Below, one piece after another: positions 7,228-12,721 of a DNA stretch of 12,721 bases; the first letter of the stretch is position 1; each line of letters opens with the position of its first letter. The notes under the pieces are model-generated. The model was given only the letters and a program-made list of their open reading frames with translations. It did no database searches and was not told the origin of the DNA. The translations under genes and the position numbers were made by a program. Origin of the DNA: CAMDWQ01 sp964543965 (GTDB lineage: Bacteria > Omnitrophota > Gorgyraeia > 2-02-FULL-51-18); the NCBI GenBank assembly GCA_964543965.1, contig CAZJAX010000051.1, positions 1-12,721 of the forward strand, given 5' to 3'.

Positions 7228-8035
7228 GTGATTTTTCCAGCCATTCCTTCTGCGCCCGTGCCGTAAAAACCGAATGTTTCGGAGTAAAGGAGGATGTGAG
7301 CGCTTTGAGCGTGTGCAGATCGTTGTGGCGCACCTGCAGCGTCAGGTGCGCTTTGTCTGAGCGGTTCACGCCGCTTTGATGGATCAGGTATTGGGAAAAA
7401 ACAAGGACTTCGTCGTCCTTCAGATTGACCGGGATGAACCGCTTTGGATCGACGTCGTCGCGCAAAGCGTAAGGGTTTTCGTTCGTAAATTCTTTGATCG
7501 GCAGATTGCCGTTTTTGTGGCTTCCGGGCACGACCAGCAGATCCCCCATCTCGGGCGTCACAGGAAGCAGAGGAAACCAGTAGGTCAGGGAGTTGGGAGA
7601 AAGCATCGAATACCAGAAATCTTGGTGCACCGGCGTCAGATACCTCGATTCGGCGGGGCGGTCGATGCGCAATATCGGCAGCGTCGACGGCACCGGATGA
7701 ACAAGGCCGAGTTCTCTGGAGACGCCGACCAGATACGGATCGCCCACGGCTCCGATCATCGAGAAGGCCGTCGGGAAAAGCTCATAAAATGTCCGGGTGA
7801 TCGCGTTGTCCTTCTCATTCGAGATACACCAGTTGAAAATATCCGCAAAAGACTTGCTCTTGAGGCGCCCCGCGTGCGCAGCGCCGTCTGGGTGATTTTT
7901 CAATATGCCCAGAGCCATAGCCTTGAGCTCATCTTTGAGCGATTTTTTCAGCGCCTTCACTTGCGCGCTCCGCAGAATCAGGTAGCCCTGGCGGGCGTAT
8001 AGCTGCTTCTGCTTGGCGCTGACCGGAGTATTCAT
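7220..8035 (-). CDS. Phytanoyl-CoA dioxygenase (PhyH)-like Fe(II)/2-oxoglutarate oxygenase
   Basis: 271 residues, the common PhyH-family length. The iron triad reads VHQD (His137, Asp139) and LIHQSGVN (His219), with GDLLVVPGSHKNG (164-176) between them as in the double-stranded beta-helix core. In human PhyH and ectoine hydroxylase the 2-oxoglutarate-binding Arg is 11 residues after the distal His; here that place is His230, while R225 and R236 are close by. The likely reaction is hydroxylation of a small molecule in the cytoplasm. Its place between the NeuB-family synthase and a methyltransferase suggests a sugar or sugar-linked acyl substrate, which is inference. The ATG at 8035 has AAAGG seven to eight bases upstream; the gene starts four bases after the synthase stop. 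Confidence 0.85.
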   Translation of the reverse strand: MNTPVSAKQKQLYARQGYLILRSAQVKALKKSLKDELKAMALGILKNHPDGAAHAGRLKSKSFADIFNWCISNEKDNAITRTFYELFPTAFSMIGAVGDPYLVGVSRELGLVHPVPSTLPILRIDRPAESRYLTPVHQDFWYSMLSPNSLTYWFPLLPVTPEMGDLLVVPGSHKNGNLPIKEFTNENPYALRDDVDPKRFIPVNLKDDEVLVFSQYLIHQSGVNRSDKAHLTLQVRHNDLHTLKALTSSFTPKHSVFTARAQKEWLEKSRG

Positions 8036-8039
8036 GGCT

Positions 8040-9047
8040 TTAACCTTTCAGATCGTCCCATTGTATCGGAGCGTCTTTGGCGACGGCTCTGACCAATTTT
8101 TTCCCGATGATAAGCTGGTTGTAGCGTGCCTTGATCCCCAGCGCCGGACGCTTGACGCAGATATCCTGCATTGTGATCACGCTGCCTTTGGACAACGCCC
8201 GAACCGCATACAGTCCGTTGAGACGGCCGTATCGAAGCTCGTCCGGTAGAAGGGTTTTGACGCCGGACCCCAGCGAGGCCTCAGCCTCGCGCACCAAGAG
8301 CACCATCTGCGCCAACTCTTCCGGCTCGAGCGCGTAGCTATGGTCGGGCCCGGAGAGTTTCCGGCTCAGCGTAAAATGCTTTTCGATGACTTTCGCACCC
8401 AGTGCGGCCGCTGCGACCGGCAATGCGACGCCGAGCGAGTGGTCAGAAAAGCCGACAGGCACATTGAAAGCGTTTTTCAGCGTCTCCATGACGCGCAGGT
8501 TGGCCTGTTCGGGCGGACAGGGGTACACGGAGGCGCAATGGAGAAGCGCCGTTTCATCAAGACCTGCCGCCGCCACGATCTCCATCGCCTGCTGGATGTC
8601 GGAGATATCGCACATGCCGGTTGCCATCAAGATCGGAAGTTTCTTCTGCGCGGCATGCCACAAGAGCTCGAGGTTGGTCGTTTCCGACGATCCCCATTTG
8701 AACGCCGGGATCCCGTGCCTGACCAAAAGATCCACCGCCTCTTTATCGAAGGGCGTGGCCAAAAAAATAATCTTCTTTGTTTTAGCGTAGCTCACCAGCT
8801 CCCCGAGCCACTGGCGCTGGAACTCGTTGGCTTTTACCACCTTGAAGGCCGGGTGCGACGGGTCGTAGAGACCCTCGGCTGTAAACAGTTGAAACTTGAC
8901 CGCGTCCGCGCCGCTCTTTTTTGCAATGTCGATAAGCTGTTTGGCCTGCTCGAGGCTCTGATCGTGATTTGAGCCGGCTTCGGCGATAATAAAAGCCGGC
9001 TTATTTTCCCCCACCCACTTGTCCGCGATCTTGAAGCAGCTCTTCAT
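8040..9047 (-). CDS. pseI: NeuB-family nonulosonic acid synthase (PseI-like by context)
   Basis: 335 residues: an N-terminal TIM barrel (to about 265) and a C-terminal SAF/antifreeze-like domain (about 276-335). IAEAGSNHDQSL (21-32), GADAVKFQLF (46-55), ATPFD (97-101), GFSDHSLG (199-206), IEKHFTL (221-227) and GPDHSYALEPEEL (233-245) are family marks. His203 and His224 are 21 residues apart, as are the Mn2+ ligands of meningococcal NeuB. The enzyme condenses phosphoenolpyruvate with a six-carbon amino sugar to a nine-carbon nonulosonic acid. With pseB, pseC and pseG in the same operon the sugar should be the altrose-type PseG product, but the GPDH stretch is more like NeuB/LegI/SpsE than Campylobacter PseI, so the exact substrate is open. 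It forms an ATGA overlap with pseB; GAGGG lies upstream of the ATG. Confidence 0.88.
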   Translation of the reverse strand: MKSCFKIADKWVGENKPAFIIAEAGSNHDQSLEQAKQLIDIAKKSGADAVKFQLFTAEGLYDPSHPAFKVVKANEFQRQWLGELVSYAKTKKIIFLATPFDKEAVDLLVRHGIPAFKWGSSETTNLELLWHAAQKKLPILMATGMCDISDIQQAMEIVAAAGLDETALLHCASVYPCPPEQANLRVMETLKNAFNVPVGFSDHSLGVALPVAAAALGAKVIEKHFTLSRKLSGPDHSYALEPEELAQMVLLVREAEASLGSGVKTLLPDELRYGRLNGLYAVRALSKGSVITMQDICVKRPALGIKARYNQLIIGKKLVRAVAKDAPIQWDDLKG

Positions 9048-10099
9048 TTGGAAACCCTCGCGTTTTTTTTCGCAGCAGAGGTTTTGGGCGCACTGTAGCC
9101 CGGGTATTCTTTACGCAGCCAGGCGCGCAGCTCTTCGGGCTTCATCCAGCGGTCATTGTTGCTGCTTGTGTAGCTGAACCCGTCCGGACAGCGCTTTCCG
9201 CGTCCGATGCGTTCGGTCGTGTTGTGCCAGTCATAAATCATCGGCAGGATCTTAAAGTGATCGCCGTAGTCGTAGGTATAGCGGGCGTCGTCTTCGCCGA
9301 TCATGAGCTCGTGCAGCTTCTCGCCGGGACGTATCCCGATAATCTTATGCTTGGCCTGCGGAGCCACGGCGCGCGCGACGTCGACGACCTTCATCGAGGG
9401 TATCTTCGGGACATAAATCTCCCCGCCGATGCAGGTCTTTAGGGCCTCCCAGACGAGCTCGACCGCTTCGTCGAGAGTGATCATGAAACGCGTCATACGC
9501 TCATCGGTGATGGTAATAGCGCCGCTCTCGGCCTGCGACATGAAAAACGGGATCATGGATCCGCGGCTGGCCTGCACGTTTCCGTAACGGACTACGGCAA
9601 AACGGATGTCATGGGCGCCCGCATAAGCATTGCCGGCGACAAAAAGTTTGTCGGCGCAAAGCTTCGTCGCGCCGTATAAGTTGACGGGATTGCATGCCTT
9701 GTCCGTCGAAAGAGCGATGACCTTCTTGACCTTTTGCGCGATCGCGCACTCGATCACGTTCATCGCGCCCAGCACGTTGGTCTTGATGGCCTCAAAGGGG
9801 TTATATTCAGCCGTCGGCACGATCTTGGTCGCGGCCGCGTGCACGACATAATCGACCTCCTGAAAAGCAAGATTGAGCCTGTCCCGGTCGCGTACGTCGC
9901 CGATGAAATAGCGTAATACGCCTTTTTTGTCGTATTGCTGGTATTCGTGCTGCATGTCCCACTGCTTCATCTCGTCGCGCGAAAGGACGATGAGTTTCTT
10001 GGGGGAATATTTTTCCAGCGTCATGCGGATGAACTTACGGCCGAACGACCCGGTGCCGCCGGTTACGAGGATGACTTTGTTGTTGAGCAGCGCTTCCAT
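9044..10099 (-). CDS. pseB: PseB-type inverting UDP-GlcNAc 4,6-dehydratase/5-epimerase
   Basis: A 351-residue extended short-chain dehydrogenase. The NADP-binding motif is GGTGSFG (14-20). STDKACNPVNLYGATK (131-146) places Asp133, Lys134 and Tyr142 at the positions of the catalytic D/K/Y of FlaA1/PseB, which marks the inverting type and not RmlB. GIRPGEKLHE and the YDYGDHF / FSYTSSNN region are also characteristic. It makes UDP-2-acetamido-2,6-dideoxy-beta-L-arabino-4-hexulose from UDP-GlcNAc, the first step to pseudaminic acid. No transmembrane segments are present, so it is the soluble short form and not a WbpM-type protein. About 20 Lys/Ala-rich residues follow the usual C-terminus. The ATG at 10099 has AAAGGGA upstream and follows the previous stop by 16 bases, the largest gap inside the operon. 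Confidence 0.93.
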   Translation of the reverse strand: MEALLNNKVILVTGGTGSFGRKFIRMTLEKYSPKKLIVLSRDEMKQWDMQHEYQQYDKKGVLRYFIGDVRDRDRLNLAFQEVDYVVHAAATKIVPTAEYNPFEAIKTNVLGAMNVIECAIAQKVKKVIALSTDKACNPVNLYGATKLCADKLFVAGNAYAGAHDIRFAVVRYGNVQASRGSMIPFFMSQAESGAITITDERMTRFMITLDEAVELVWEALKTCIGGEIYVPKIPSMKVVDVARAVAPQAKHKIIGIRPGEKLHELMIGEDDARYTYDYGDHFKILPMIYDWHNTTERIGRGKRCPDGFSYTSSNNDRWMKPEELRAWLRKEYPGYSAPKTSAAKKNARVSK

Positions 10100-10115
10100 G
10101 AAGTTCCCTTTCGGA

Positions 10116-11414
10116 TTAGACCGTCAGATAGTTGAGCATCGCGTAAACGGACGGGTCGTACCGGTTAGGACGTCTTTCGTAATCGATGAAAAACGCCCCG
10201 TCCGCCATGTTCCATGAGATGTGGTTGATGAGCATCAAAGCGAAAAGGCCGCTCGGCGCCGAAAGCCGGATATAAGGCTCGGCCAGCGGCTGCTTGAAAC
10301 CGACTTCATCGATCCTGTCTTCGTGCAGAGGAAGGTGAAAGCGCTTCTCCAGATTCACGACGTCGAAGTAAAGGTGGTAGTGCGTAAAAAATCCTTTTTT
10401 GACCTGCGCTGCCCAAAGATGCCTGCGCGCGGCTTCAAACAAGCGGTCCAAGGGCACGTTGTCGTTCAGCGGAAGCACCTCATAATCGTAAGGTCTATCC
10501 TTCAGGGACTCGGCGTATTTCATGCGGTCCTCTTCACTGAACATTTGATACGCGTCGTCGGGGGTCTTCTTCCCCGTTTTCAGGTCAAAGGTCTGTGCGG
10601 AGTTCAAGAGCAGAAGCTTCTCTTCCATCCCGATCGATTTAAGCGCTTCGCGCGTATGGCCTGGACAGGGCGGATGAGGCGAATAGCGGTTGGTCGCGAA
10701 TTTGGCGCCGCCGATCACATACTGATCCGCGAAAGGCATGATGCGTTTTGGGTCGAGCGCCTGGGCGGCATCGGTGAACATTTTCATCCCCATGTCAAAA
10801 ATACGCTTTTTCTCTTTCAGCTTTTCTTCATGAGAAAGATTGGAGTAGCAGCCGGGATAGCCCGAACCGCCCGAGTACGGCAGAAGCGCCAGATCTACCT
10901 TGCCGTAGACTTTCTTGATATATTCCAGGCCCTCACGGGACGGCGGACAATCGTTGGCGTTGTAGAGCACGAAGCCGTCCCATTTGAGCACGAGGCCTGA
11001 GTCGACCAGATAGTTGTATTCGTTGTCAGCAGGAGCTTCAACCATGTCGGCGGTGAGACCCGGAGCGATCTCAAGAGGCGTGTTGGGGCATACGAGGTGG
11101 ATTCTTTTAAACTGAAAACCGTGGCTCTTTAAGAATTTGAGGACAAAATTACGGATGCGCGGCTCACGGTGCATGACAATGATCTCTGCGTCCTTATTGA
11201 GATGCTTGATCGTGCCGGCGGCGCAGTGATCTTCGTGGATATGCGAGATGTAGATGTAGTCCAGATGCCCCAGATCCTGGATACCCATACGCAGCGGAGG
11301 AAAATGAAACCAAGACCCGTGCAAGATCCCCTCATTCATCCAGGGGTCGAAGAGCATGCGCTTGCCCTCATGCTCCAAGATCGCGGTTGCCCCGCCGATA
11401 TTGGTGATCTTCAT
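10116..11414 (-). CDS. Metallo-beta-lactamase-fold protein resembling the catalytic part of CMP-Neu5Ac hydroxylase, no Rieske domain
   Basis: 432 residues. The metal motif HIHEDH (58-63) is intact, after LFDPWMNEG (21-29) and LDYIYIS. Beyond the general fold the protein shares stretches I recall from vertebrate CMP-Neu5Ac hydroxylase (CMAH) and bacterial UDP-MurNAc hydroxylase: FDPW; a SGGSGYPGCYS segment (181-191, compare AGGASGFPMTFSGG); KRIMPFADQY (223-232, compare PRIYCPFAGYF); and a tail with ISWNMADGAFFIDYERRP (399-416) and YDPSVYAML. CMAH carries an N-terminal Rieske [2Fe-2S] domain; here the protein begins directly at the MBL fold and the upstream sequence codes for the HTH protein. 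Hydroxylation of a sugar or its N-acyl group is therefore a hypothesis; a plain hydrolase is the alternative. The ATG overlaps the HTH stop (ATGA), so translation is probably coupled. Confidence 0.78.
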   Translation of the reverse strand: MKITNIGGATAILEHEGKRMLFDPWMNEGILHGSWFHFPPLRMGIQDLGHLDYIYISHIHEDHCAAGTIKHLNKDAEIIVMHREPRIRNFVLKFLKSHGFQFKRIHLVCPNTPLEIAPGLTADMVEAPADNEYNYLVDSGLVLKWDGFVLYNANDCPPSREGLEYIKKVYGKVDLALLPYSGGSGYPGCYSNLSHEEKLKEKKRIFDMGMKMFTDAAQALDPKRIMPFADQYVIGGAKFATNRYSPHPPCPGHTREALKSIGMEEKLLLLNSAQTFDLKTGKKTPDDAYQMFSEEDRMKYAESLKDRPYDYEVLPLNDNVPLDRLFEAARRHLWAAQVKKGFFTHYHLYFDVVNLEKRFHLPLHEDRIDEVGFKQPLAEPYIRLSAPSGLFALMLINHISWNMADGAFFIDYERRPNRYDPSVYAMLNYLTV

Positions 11415-11644
11415 TTGTCTTCGTGGGCCCAGTTGCGGGCCTTGTTGTAGGCTTTGCCGACTCTGTCTTCGAGTTTGGGAGAAAGGACGCGAAGAAGCTC
11501 TTTTCCGAGGATGCGGTACTGCTTGCCCACCTTGGCGGAGCGTATCAAACCCTTCTTGATCATGCGCGTGACCGTGCTCGCGCTGACCTTAAGAAGCGCC
11601 TGCGTCTCTTCGTGGGTGTAGACCTCGTTTTCCTTGATCTCCAT
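11411..11644 (-). CDS. Small helix-turn-helix DNA-binding protein (excisionase/MerR-like HTH_17)
   Basis: 77 residues. YTHEETQALLKVSASTVTRM (9-28) is the winged-helix HTH of the excisionase/MerR-like family, followed by the basic IKKGLIRSAKVGKQYRI wing (29-45) and a charged tail of about 25 residues. It is the first gene behind the promoter at 11675-11704 and overlaps the MBL-fold gene by four bases. Prophage excisionases share this domain, but no integrase or attachment site is seen, so a local transcription regulator of this glycan operon, perhaps autoregulating, is more likely; this is inference. The ATG at 11644 is the only reasonable start. Its upstream region is CCCCGGGG-rich and has no standard AGGAGG, only a GGGG run six to nine bases away. 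Confidence 0.85.
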   Translation of the reverse strand: MEIKENEVYTHEETQALLKVSASTVTRMIKKGLIRSAKVGKQYRILGKELLRVLSPKLEDRVGKAYNKARNWAHEDK

Positions 11645-11674
11645 AGAGCCCCGGGGGTAGGTTTTAGATAGCTT

Positions 11675-11704
11675 ATGGTATCAGTAGTGGTCAGTAGATG
11701 TCAA
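11675..11704 (-). promoter_or_regulatory. Sigma-70-type promoter of the nonulosonic acid operon
   Basis: Read on the minus strand: a perfect -35 box TTGACA (11704-11699), an 18-base spacer, and a -10 box TACCAT (11680-11675) with an extended TG one base upstream (TGATACCAT). Transcription should start near 11668, leaving an untranslated leader of about 24 bases before the HTH gene at 11644. No other good promoter was noticed in the 11 kb of packed genes downstream, so this may drive all of them. The boxes are seen directly; activity is inferred. Confidence 0.72.
11681..11697 (-). repeat. Direct heptamer repeat in the promoter spacer, possible operator
   Basis: The minus strand carries CTACTGA twice (11697-11691 and 11687-11681), identical and exactly 10 bases apart, so both copies face the same side of the helix. 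The pair fills the spacer between the -35 and -10 boxes. A protein bound here would block RNA polymerase, or if MerR-like would distort the 18-base spacer. The HTH protein encoded directly downstream is the obvious candidate ligand; that link is inference and chance repetition is possible. Confidence 0.45.
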
Positions 11705-11727
11705 TTTCAAACAATAATTACATTTGA
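11701..11727 (-). promoter_or_regulatory. AT-rich block next to the -35 box, possible UP element or binding site
   Basis: Directly upstream of TTGACA is a short AT-rich stretch in otherwise GC-rich DNA. It contains an imperfect inverted repeat with arms TCAAA (11727-11723 on the minus strand) and TTTGA (11711-11707) around an AT-rich centre of 11 bases. It could be an UP element contacting the polymerase alpha subunit, or a regulator site. The composition change is visible; the function is a guess. Confidence 0.3.
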
Positions 11728-11789
11728 CGGCGTACCGATCCGCCCGTCCGCGGGGTCCTATTCGCCCAAGCGGGGGTAAAACGGCCCCC

Positions 11790-11948
11790 TTAGAACAGGG
11801 TGTAGATAAAAGGCGCCAGCGCCGAGCTCTGCCCGAATACGATCAGCGCTCCCAAGAGGATCAGGACGACCACGATGGGTGTCAGCCACCACTTCTTGCG
11901 GACCTTCAGAAACTCAAAAAACTCCTTGATGATGCCCCATTTGCCCAT
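11790..11948 (-). CDS. DUF5989-family small membrane protein
   Basis: A 52-residue protein starting MGKWGIIKEFFEFLKVRKKW and ending in PFIYTLF. An amphipathic N-terminus with basic residues (K15-K19) precedes one hydrophobic segment, about residues 22-38 (LTPIVVVLILLGALIVF), so it should sit in the inner membrane. This N-terminal pattern is characteristic of DUF5989 proteins, which lie next to SxtJ and carbamoyltransferase genes in many genomes; their role is not known. It begins one base after the SxtJ stop, with GAAAGG about 11 bases upstream of the ATG, and is the last gene of the right-hand unit. Confidence 0.85.
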   Translation of the reverse strand: MGKWGIIKEFFEFLKVRKKWWLTPIVVVLILLGALIVFGQSSALAPFIYTLF

Positions 11949-11949
11949 T

Positions 11950-12378
11950 TTAGTACTGCCTTTCGTAAGCTTCCCTGGAAATTTCCTTGTTTTCGTGATC
12001 TTGCCAGTAAGTCTCCTTCCCCCGGACGCCTTTCAGCGACAAGAGGTCCTTACCCATACACCTCAACACGAGCGCGATCGGTGTGACCGCCAAAAAATAA
12101 AGGATGAACAGAAGCGCTCGGCTCATGAAAAAACCGATCAGCACGGCTAAACCCATCCAGATCTTCTGCAGCGGCCCGAGAAAAGGCGGATACGCCAGCG
12201 CCCAGAATACAAAAAACCCGCCGGCGGCGCATGAACCTATAAGCAGCGCTTCCCTCTTTTTGAAGAATGCAAAAAGCGCGATGGCTGCGAGCACCGCGGC
12301 CATCGTGATGCCGAACTCCTTGAGCTCCTTACGCGAGCTCTTGATCATCTTGAAGTCTTCAAGGATGGCTTTAATCAA
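11950..12378 (-). CDS. SxtJ-family membrane protein
   Basis: 142 residues with a charged N-terminus, hydrophobic segments at about 22-39, 44-63 and a long stretch 73-108 that could cross the membrane once or twice, and a polar tail (KGVRGKETYWQDHENKEISR). The overall pattern and the place between a carbamoyltransferase and DUF5989 match the SxtJ family, named from saxitoxin clusters but widespread in surface-polysaccharide loci; its function is not known. The start is TTG at 12378, supported by the AAGGAG seven bases upstream; the alternative ATG at residue 11 has no good ribosome binding site. It overlaps the carbamoyltransferase by 8 bases, which suggests coupled translation. Confidence 0.82.
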   Translation of the reverse strand: MIKAILEDFKMIKSSRKELKEFGITMAAVLAAIALFAFFKKREALLIGSCAAGGFFVFWALAYPPFLGPLQKIWMGLAVLIGFFMSRALLFILYFLAVTPIALVLRCMGKDLLSLKGVRGKETYWQDHENKEISREAYERQY

Positions 12379-12721
12379 GGTGAAACTCCTTCTGCCAATC
12401 CTGATCGTTCTCGAGCGGCTTTTGCCGGGTCTTATCGAGCAAATACGGGCCGAGCACCAAATAGTCCATCTGAGTGCGCATAAAGCATTTGTAGGCTTCT
12501 TCCGGGCGGCACACGAGCGGCTCGCCGCGGACGTTGAACGAAGTGTTGATCATGACGGGGCAGCCGTATCGGCTGTCGAATTTACGCAGGAGACGGGAAA
12601 AAAGAGGATGCCCGTCCTCTTTGACGGTCTGCACGCGCGCCGAATAGTCGACATGCGTCACCGCAGGGATCGAGGAGCGTGCGACATTGAGCTTGTCGAT
12701 GCCAAAGAGCGCTTCTTCCGC
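12371..12721 (-). CDS. Carbamoyltransferase (NodU/CmcH/HypF-like), C-terminal part
   Basis: Only the last 116 residues are in the window; the reading frame is open to the right edge and the family is about 570-615 residues. The visible part has the C-terminal-domain signatures SSIPAVTHVDYSARVQTV and PVMINTSFNVRGEPLVCRPE, then MDYLVLGPYLL. Such enzymes use carbamoyl phosphate and ATP (through carbamoyl-adenylate) to carbamoylate a hydroxyl group of a sugar or natural product, in the cytoplasm. An internal GTG at 12661 is not a real start, because the conserved frame continues upstream of it. The gene is the first visible member of a carbamoyltransferase-SxtJ-DUF5989 group; the acceptor may be the same surface glycan made by the operon to the left, which is inference. 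Confidence 0.93.
   Translation of the reverse strand, partial: AEEALFGIDKLNVARSSIPAVTHVDYSARVQTVKEDGHPLFSRLLRKFDSRYGCPVMINTSFNVRGEPLVCRPEEAYKCFMRTQMDYLVLGPYLLDKTRQKPLENDQDWQKEFHLD
12386..12391 (-). promoter_or_regulatory. Ribosome binding site that fixes the TTG start of the SxtJ gene
   Basis: The minus strand reads AAGGAG, then seven bases (TTTCACC), then TTG. The spacing is ideal, and the site lies within the last codons of the carbamoyltransferase gene. It is the main reason for preferring the TTG start at 12378 over the ATG ten codons downstream. Confidence 0.7.

Noticed and set aside
8340..8972. Plus-strand open frames opposite the NeuB-family gene
   Set aside because: Antisense shadows of a gene with strong family signatures; no ribosome binding site or recognisable domain.
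10221..11000. Plus-strand open frame of 259 codons opposite the MBL-fold gene
   Set aside because: Antisense shadow; the minus-strand protein has clear motifs and the plus-strand one has none.
11411..11644. HTH protein as a phage excisionase marking a mobile element
   Set aside because: No integrase, attachment repeats or tRNA are seen, and it is translationally coupled to the glycan operon.
11649..11656. CCCCGGGG palindrome just upstream of the HTH start codon, as a regulatory hairpin
   Set aside because: An 8-base perfect palindrome without a loop is not a good hairpin and is easily expected by chance in GC-rich DNA; noted only because it replaces a normal Shine-Dalgarno.
11772..11789. 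Possible terminator hairpin after DUF5989 (GGGGG and CCCCC arms, 8-base loop)
   Set aside because: Only five G-C pairs and no T-run follows, so it does not meet the usual intrinsic terminator pattern; readthrough into the next operon cannot be excluded.
11724..12086. Plus-strand open frame of 120 codons across the intergenic region and the DUF5989/SxtJ genes
   Set aside because: Low-complexity composition with no motifs, and it is antisense to two recognised genes.
12371..12661. GTG at 12661 as the start of a small separate gene
   Set aside because: The carbamoyltransferase motif SSIPAVTHVDYSARVQTV spans this codon and the frame is open to the window edge, so it is internal to a larger gene.

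Overview
The window carries bacterial, GC-rich, very compact DNA in which every supported gene lies on the minus strand, so transcription runs from the right edge to the left edge. It is the surface-polysaccharide / glycoconjugate part of a genome, built around a nonulosonic acid (pseudaminic-acid-type, sialic-acid-like sugar) pathway. The carbamoyltransferase/SxtJ/DUF5989 group, the lysine-rich proteins and the gene mix fit an uncultivated Gram-negative lineage (an Omnitrophota- or Elusimicrobiota-like bacterium is a guess only). No rRNA, tRNA, IS element or CRISPR was seen.

Right end (about 11790-12721): the 3' end of a NodU/CmcH-type carbamoyltransferase, an SxtJ-family membrane protein with a TTG start, and a 52-residue DUF5989 membrane protein. 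This is the tail of an upstream transcription unit.

A 145-base intergenic region (11645-11789) holds a good sigma-70-type promoter (TTGACA, 18-base spacer, TACCAT with an extended TG) and a perfect heptamer direct repeat with a 10-base period inside the spacer.

From this promoter a run of 13 tightly packed genes goes to the left edge and beyond: a small excisionase/MerR-type HTH protein; a metallo-beta-lactamase-fold protein resembling the catalytic part of CMP-Neu5Ac hydroxylase but without a Rieske domain; PseB (UDP-GlcNAc 4,6-dehydratase/5-epimerase); a NeuB/PseI-family synthase; a phytanoyl-CoA-dioxygenase-like Fe/2OG enzyme; a zinc-binding TylC3-like methyltransferase; PseG (UDP-sugar hydrolase); a second SAM methyltransferase; a NeuD/PglD-type left-handed beta-helix acetyltransferase; a five-bladed beta-propeller glycosidase-like protein; a WbqC-family protein; PseC (4-aminotransferase); and a class III (glutamate-1-semialdehyde-type) aminotransferase cut by the left edge. 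Gaps are 1-16 bases or there are 4- or 8-base overlaps.

Together PseB, PseC, an acetyltransferase, PseG and PseI would turn UDP-GlcNAc into a 5,7-diacetamido nonulosonic acid. The usual GNAT acetyltransferase PseH and the CMP-transferase PseF/NeuA are not in the window; the NeuD/PglD-like protein could fill the first role and the second is probably past the left edge. The two oxygenase-like and two methyltransferase genes among the core genes suggest a hydroxylated and methylated, possibly undescribed, nonulosonic acid.
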